Assembly (NCBI GenBank): GCA_025061935.1
Contig: JANWZY010000020.1
Span: forward strand, 1 to 16,996
Length of the DNA stretch: 16,996 nt
Source of the DNA: Verrucomicrobiia bacterium
GTDB taxonomy: Bacteria > Verrucomicrobiota > Verrucomicrobiia > Limisphaerales > DTLC01
Reading direction: 5' to 3'
The position numbers were made by a program, and so were the translations under genes. Of this stretch, positions 13,557-16,996 are shown in pieces; position 1 is the stretch's first letter, and every line of letters begins with the position of its first letter. The notes under the pieces were generated by a model, which saw only the letters and a list, made by a program, of their open reading frames with translations, made no database searches and was not told the origin of the DNA.

Positions 13557-15485
13557 ATGGCGAAAAAGCTCCAGTTCCGCAGACTCTGGTGCATGGCGCT
13601 TGTGCTGTGCGCCGCATTTGCCGGCCTTGGCTACAGGCTGGTTGATCTGCAGGTACTGCAGCACGAGCAACTGCGTACGCTGGCCGAGGAGCGGCGCCAA
13701 CTGAACCTGGTTCGGGAGCCACGGCGTGGCCAAATCTACGACGTGCGCAGCAATTTGTTGGCCGCTAGTGTCTTCGTGAAAACGGTGTGTGCTGACCCCG
13801 TGTTGATTGGCAACCAGCAAGCGCTGGTGGCGCGCACGCTTGCGCCACTGCTCCAACTCGACCAGGACGAACTGTTCAGGCGCCTTTTCCCGCGGTTACG
13901 CCGCACCGAAACAGGCAAAATCGTCACCAACAGATATGTAGTGCTGAAGCGGAAGGTACCGGCGGAAACATGGCAAAAGATTTCCGAAACCATGTCGAGC
14001 CTCAGCCCTGGACGCGACGAAAAAACGCTGAGCCGCGACGAGCGTGCATTTTGGCGGAACCTACGCCAGCGCGCGGTCTTCGCCGATCCGGTTGACGATC
14101 AATTGCGTACGTATCCGCACAAAGCGCTCTTGGCACACGTGCTCGGCTACGTCGGCACACAAGAGCGCGAATTCGGTACGCACAGGCTTATCGAGACCTA
14201 CGGGTTGGACGGCATCGAGCTTACACTGAATAATGAACTGGCAGGCGTGCCGGGTTGGCGCGTCACAGGTAAAGACCCGCGCAGGCGCGAAATTGTCGGG
14301 CTGCGCCAGCAGGACGTCGAGCCGCACGACGGGTTGGACGTCGTCCTGACAGTTGACATTGTGATTCAACACATCGTGCGTTCGGCGCTATTGGATGCAT
14401 TCGACAAGTATCAGCCCATCAGCGCCGGTTGCGTCGTCGTACGGCCCAAAACTGGGGAGATATTGGCCATGTGCGTACTGCCAGATTTTGACCCGAACGA
14501 GCCTGGCAACGCACCCGCTGAGGTGCGCCGCAATAGATTGATCACAGACATGTTTGAACCGGGCTCAACGTTCAAGATTGTGGTGGTCTCGGCCGCTCTC
14601 AACGAAGGAATTGTCACACTGGCGGACACGTTCCATTGCGAACACGGCAAGTTCGCGTATGCAGGCAAAATCCTGCGCGATCACCACCCCTACGGCGTTC
14701 TAACCGTCGAGGAAATCATCACCAAGTCCTCCAACATTGGTGCGGCCAAGATCGGGCTGAAGCTCGGCGCGGCTACGTTGCACAAGTACATCACCGACTT
14801 CGGGTTCGGCACACGCACAGGCATCCCACTGCCGGGCGAGGCCTCAGGCATTGTGCACCCGCTTAAAGACTGGACGAAACTTTCTATTACACGGATTCCC
14901 ATGGGCCACGAGGTCGCCGCCACCCCGCTGCAAATGGTGATGGCTATGTGCGCAATCGCAAACGGCGGCTGGCTGATGAGACCGATGATCATTGACCGGC
15001 TCCAAGACCCCAGCGGCCGGGTCCTGGTAAAGTACCAACCACAACCAGTACGGCAGGTCATAACCGAACAGACGGCGAAGCAAATGATTCAAGCGCTCAA
15101 GACTGTCACCACGCCGGAAGGCACGGGCGCGAAGGCGGCACTGGAACACTACACTGTGGCGGGCAAGACGGGCACGGCCCAGAAGACCGCGCCAGGCGTG
15201 CGCGGCTATGTGCCGGGCAAATACTTCTCCTCGTTCATCGGGTTCTTCCCGGCCGACACGCCGGAAGTCTGTATTGGAGTTTTCCTGGATGAGCCGCGGA
15301 ACGGATATTACGGCGGGCAAGTGGCTGCGCCTGTCTTCAGGCAGATAGCCGCGCGGGTCGCGCAATACTTGAACATCCCGCCGGATGCTGCGCCGCAATC
15401 AGCCGGCGCTGCCACTGATTCGGACCGGTCCCGCGGCGGGACTGTGGGAACCAACAGAATGATTTTGCATGAGCCGACCGATTAA
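13557..15485 (+). CDS. ftsI: Septal peptidoglycan transpeptidase FtsI/PBP (class B penicillin-binding protein)
   Basis: Cross-links septal peptidoglycan in the periplasm; 642 residues. Seen: one N-terminal membrane helix (about 10-28), LVDLQVLQHEQL, the dimerisation motif EPRRGQIYDVRSNLLA, and the three transpeptidase motifs: S337-T-F-K (EPGSTFK), S391-S-N (KSSN) and K537-T-G (GKTGTAQ). The tail after about 605 is Ala/Ser/Gly-rich and probably disordered. No PASTA domain is visible. The frame opens at a GTG at 13515; ATG 13557 (MAKKLQFRRLW) was chosen for its family-like short basic start, with ATG 13524 as the alternative. No strong ribosome site distinguishes them. Confidence 0.94.
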   Translation: MAKKLQFRRLWCMALVLCAAFAGLGYRLVDLQVLQHEQLRTLAEERRQLNLVREPRRGQIYDVRSNLLAASVFVKTVCADPVLIGNQQALVARTLAPLLQLDQDELFRRLFPRLRRTETGKIVTNRYVVLKRKVPAETWQKISETMSSLSPGRDEKTLSRDERAFWRNLRQRAVFADPVDDQLRTYPHKALLAHVLGYVGTQEREFGTHRLIETYGLDGIELTLNNELAGVPGWRVTGKDPRRREIVGLRQQDVEPHDGLDVVLTVDIVIQHIVRSALLDAFDKYQPISAGCVVVRPKTGEILAMCVLPDFDPNEPGNAPAEVRRNRLITDMFEPGSTFKIVVVSAALNEGIVTLADTFHCEHGKFAYAGKILRDHHPYGVLTVEEIITKSSNIGAAKIGLKLGAATLHKYITDFGFGTRTGIPLPGEASGIVHPLKDWTKLSITRIPMGHEVAATPLQMVMAMCAIANGGWLMRPMIIDRLQDPSGRVLVKYQPQPVRQVITEQTAKQMIQALKTVTTPEGTGAKAALEHYTVAGKTGTAQKTAPGVRGYVPGKYFSSFIGFFPADTPEVCIGVFLDEPRNGYYGGQVAAPVFRQIAARVAQYLNIPPDAAPQSAGAATDSDRSRGGTVGTNRMILHEPTD

Positions 15486-15538
15486 ATCGTTACACGCATC
15501 TGTGAGGAATGTAGCGATGCAACGCGGATAAAGCGCAA

Positions 15539-16951
15539 ATGGAAAAGAGACCGATCAAGTTTGTTGTCGAGGCGTGCGGGGGCGAATTGGTCACCGGCAA
15601 CCTAGACACGTCCTGGCACCGGGTATGCACAGACTCGCGCAGGGTCGAGCCGGGCGACCTTTTTTTCGCGCTCAAAGGGGAAAATTTTGATGGCCACGAG
15701 TTCGTACCTGAAGCCGTCAAGCGCGGCGCTGTTGGTGTGGTTGTTAGGCACGGTTTCCAACACGAAAAAACGCGGGGCCAGTGCGCAGTCGTCGTCGTGG
15801 ACGACACGCGTGCCGCGTTGGGCCGACTGGCGGCGAAGCACCGCGCCGAGCTTGGGGTAACTTCAGTGGCCGTGTGCGGCTCGAACGGTAAAACTACTGT
15901 CAAGGAGTTATTGGCTGCTGTATTGAGGCAACAATTCAATACACATTCCAGCCCGGCAAGCTACAACAACGACATTGGTGTGCCGCTGACGCTACTTGGG
16001 TTGACCCGCGCGCACCAAATGCTAGTGGCCGAGGCGGGTACGAACCATCCAGGTGAACTTGCACCACTGATTCGAATGATCCAGCCGCAGATCGGAGTGC
16101 TGACCAACGTCGGGCGCGAGCACATGGAATTCTTCGGCGACCTCGCCGGCGTGGCACAAGAGGAGGGCCAACTAGCAGAGCTTTTGCCCTCGGACGGACT
16201 GCTGGTTCTCGACGGGGATAACGATTGGGCCAGCTACATGGCCGCGCGCACGCGTGCGCGCGTAGTGCGTGTCGGATTGTCAGACAAGAACGACTGGCGC
16301 GCCACAGACATTCAACTGGACAATCGCGGAGTCAGTTTCAATGTCGCCGCACCACGAAAAGAGTACTCAGGCAGGTATCGCGTAAACCTGATCGGCAGGC
16401 ACCAGGTCATCAACGCTTTGTTCGCCATAGCGGTCGGAGAGGAACTGGGGCTAGGCCGCGCTGACATTCAGCGCGGCCTAGCCGAATGCAGGCCTGCACC
16501 CAGGCGGATGCAACTGTACGAAAAACGCGGCGTGTGGGTCTTGGACGATTCGTACAATGCAAATCCCGACTCGATGCGAATGGCGCTGCGCACTCTGGCG
16601 GAGCTGCCCTGCTCCGGCCGGCGCGTAGCTGTGTTGGGCGATATGGCCGAGCAGGGGGAGCACAGCGTCGCTGCGCATATCGAGGTCGGGCGACTCGCCG
16701 CCGAGCTTGGAATAGGCCAGCTATTTGCGGTCGGGAAAATGGCACCTGTGACTGCCCAAGCAGCGCGCGCCGCGGGCCTGACTCGCGTGATGGAATTCAC
16801 CGAGCTGGAGGCAGCTTCATGCGCGCTGCGAAAATTCGTCAGGCCGGGCGACCTGGTCCTGCTCAAGGCATCGCGCGTGGCGCGGCTCGAACGATTGGCG
16901 GAGGCAATCTGTAATCCTGAAGCGCAAATACTCGAATGCTGTTTTATCTGA
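15539..16951 (+). CDS. murF: UDP-N-acetylmuramoyl-tripeptide:D-Ala-D-Ala ligase
   Basis: Adds D-Ala-D-Ala to the UDP-MurNAc tripeptide, the last cytoplasmic ligase step; 470 residues. Seen: N-terminal domain with RVCTDSRRVEPGDLFFALKG and DGHEFVPEAVKRGA; ATP loop GSNGKTT at 114-120 (K118); YNNDIGVPLTLL; NVGREHMEFFG; central GRHQVINALFAIAV; and LDDSYNANPDSMRMAL with AVLGDMAEQG, which are MurF-specific rather than MurE. It follows ftsI by 53 bases with no murE between, and its last 16 bases overlap mraY. Two strong DNA palindromes lie in the coding region (separate entries). Confidence 0.96.
   Translation: MEKRPIKFVVEACGGELVTGNLDTSWHRVCTDSRRVEPGDLFFALKGENFDGHEFVPEAVKRGAVGVVVRHGFQHEKTRGQCAVVVVDDTRAALGRLAAKHRAELGVTSVAVCGSNGKTTVKELLAAVLRQQFNTHSSPASYNNDIGVPLTLLGLTRAHQMLVAEAGTNHPGELAPLIRMIQPQIGVLTNVGREHMEFFGDLAGVAQEEGQLAELLPSDGLLVLDGDNDWASYMAARTRARVVRVGLSDKNDWRATDIQLDNRGVSFNVAAPRKEYSGRYRVNLIGRHQVINALFAIAVGEELGLGRADIQRGLAECRPAPRRMQLYEKRGVWVLDDSYNANPDSMRMALRTLAELPCSGRRVAVLGDMAEQGEHSVAAHIEVGRLAAELGIGQLFAVGKMAPVTAQAARAAGLTRVMEFTELEAASCALRKFVRPGDLVLLKASRVARLERLAEAICNPEAQILECCFI
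16243..16262. repeat. 20-bp perfect palindrome of alternating purine-pyrimidine in murF
   Basis: CGCGCGCACGCGTGCGCGCG is its own reverse complement and alternates pyrimidine and purine throughout, a form able to adopt Z-DNA or a cruciform. It encodes an Arg/Ala-rich stretch (AARTRARV) in murF. It may reflect the GCG/CGC codon preference of the genome. Confidence 0.75.
16449..16483. repeat. Perfect 16-bp inverted repeat with 3-nt loop inside murF
   Basis: GGCTAGGCCGCGCTGA (16449-16464) and TCAGCGCGGCCTAGCC (16468-16483) are exact reverse complements separated by CAT. The RNA would form a very stable hairpin in the murF message, and the DNA could extrude a cruciform. The reading frame continues through it (GLGRADIQRGLAE) and looks like normal MurF sequence. 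There is no U tract, so it is not a standard terminator. Confidence 0.9.
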
Positions 16952-16996
16952 GCCAATGGCTTTTGGAGGAGTGCAAAGGAACGATCTGGGCAGACT
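16936..16996 (+). CDS. mraY: Phospho-MurNAc-pentapeptide transferase MraY, first 20 codons (runs off right edge)
   Basis: An ATG inside the end of murF opens a frame reading MLFYLSQWLLEECKGTIWAD to the edge, with a 16-base overlap. The start M-L-x-x-L-x-x-x-L resembles MraY N termini, and mraY normally follows murF in dcw clusters. MraY links the precursor to undecaprenyl phosphate, making lipid I in the inner membrane. The call rests on a short fragment and gene order. Confidence 0.72.
   Translation, partial: MLFYLSQWLLEECKGTIWAD

Noticed and set aside
15428..15442. Inverted repeat GTCCCGC-G-GCGGGAC near the end of ftsI as a terminator
   Set aside because: One-base spacer, inside the coding region, no U tract; probably a by-product of GC-rich codons.

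Overview
The window looks like a chromosomal segment of a GC-rich Gram-negative bacterium, most likely from Verrucomicrobiota or the wider PVC group (inference, moderate confidence). The grounds are: a PEP-CTERM/DNRLRE surface protein (exosortase-type sorting); a divergent Cas9 whose first RuvC motif reads FDLGKGSIGEAV; a short F1 delta subunit; and an unrecognised gene inside the division/cell-wall cluster between mraZ and rsmH. No rRNA, tRNA, CRISPR array, insertion sequence or integrase was seen.

Layout from left to right. (1) 1-1793, minus strand: the N-terminal 258 codons of a Cas9-family nuclease running off the left edge. Next come a non-coding stretch, a clear Rho-independent terminator, and a secreted PEP-CTERM protein gene. 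(2) 1794-2292: a gene-free divergent intergenic region. (3) 2293-8987, plus strand: a complete F-type ATP synthase operon in the order atpB-E-F-H-A-G-D-C (a, c, b, delta, alpha, gamma, beta, epsilon), with no atpI visible. (4) 9038-10818, minus strand: a two-gene unit, queA followed by a stand-alone RibD C-terminal-type reductase, joined by an ATGA overlap. (5) 11012-16996, plus strand: the start of the division and cell wall (dcw) cluster: mraZ, an unknown gene, rsmH, ftsL, ftsI, murF and the first 20 codons of mraY. murE is not in its usual place between ftsI and murF.

How the parts work together. The atp genes encode all eight core F1Fo subunits; the c-subunit residues indicate proton rather than sodium coupling. 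The dcw genes encode a transcription regulator (MraZ), a 16S rRNA methyltransferase (RsmH), septal proteins (FtsL, FtsI) and peptidoglycan precursor enzymes (MurF, MraY).

The most interesting signals are: the divergent Cas9 with a possible guide-RNA region upstream; six TG dinucleotides at an exact 10-nt period in front of mraZ, which look like an extended MraZ operator; a perfect 16-bp inverted repeat with a 3-nt loop inside murF; the missing murE; and the unknown mraZ-rsmH gene.
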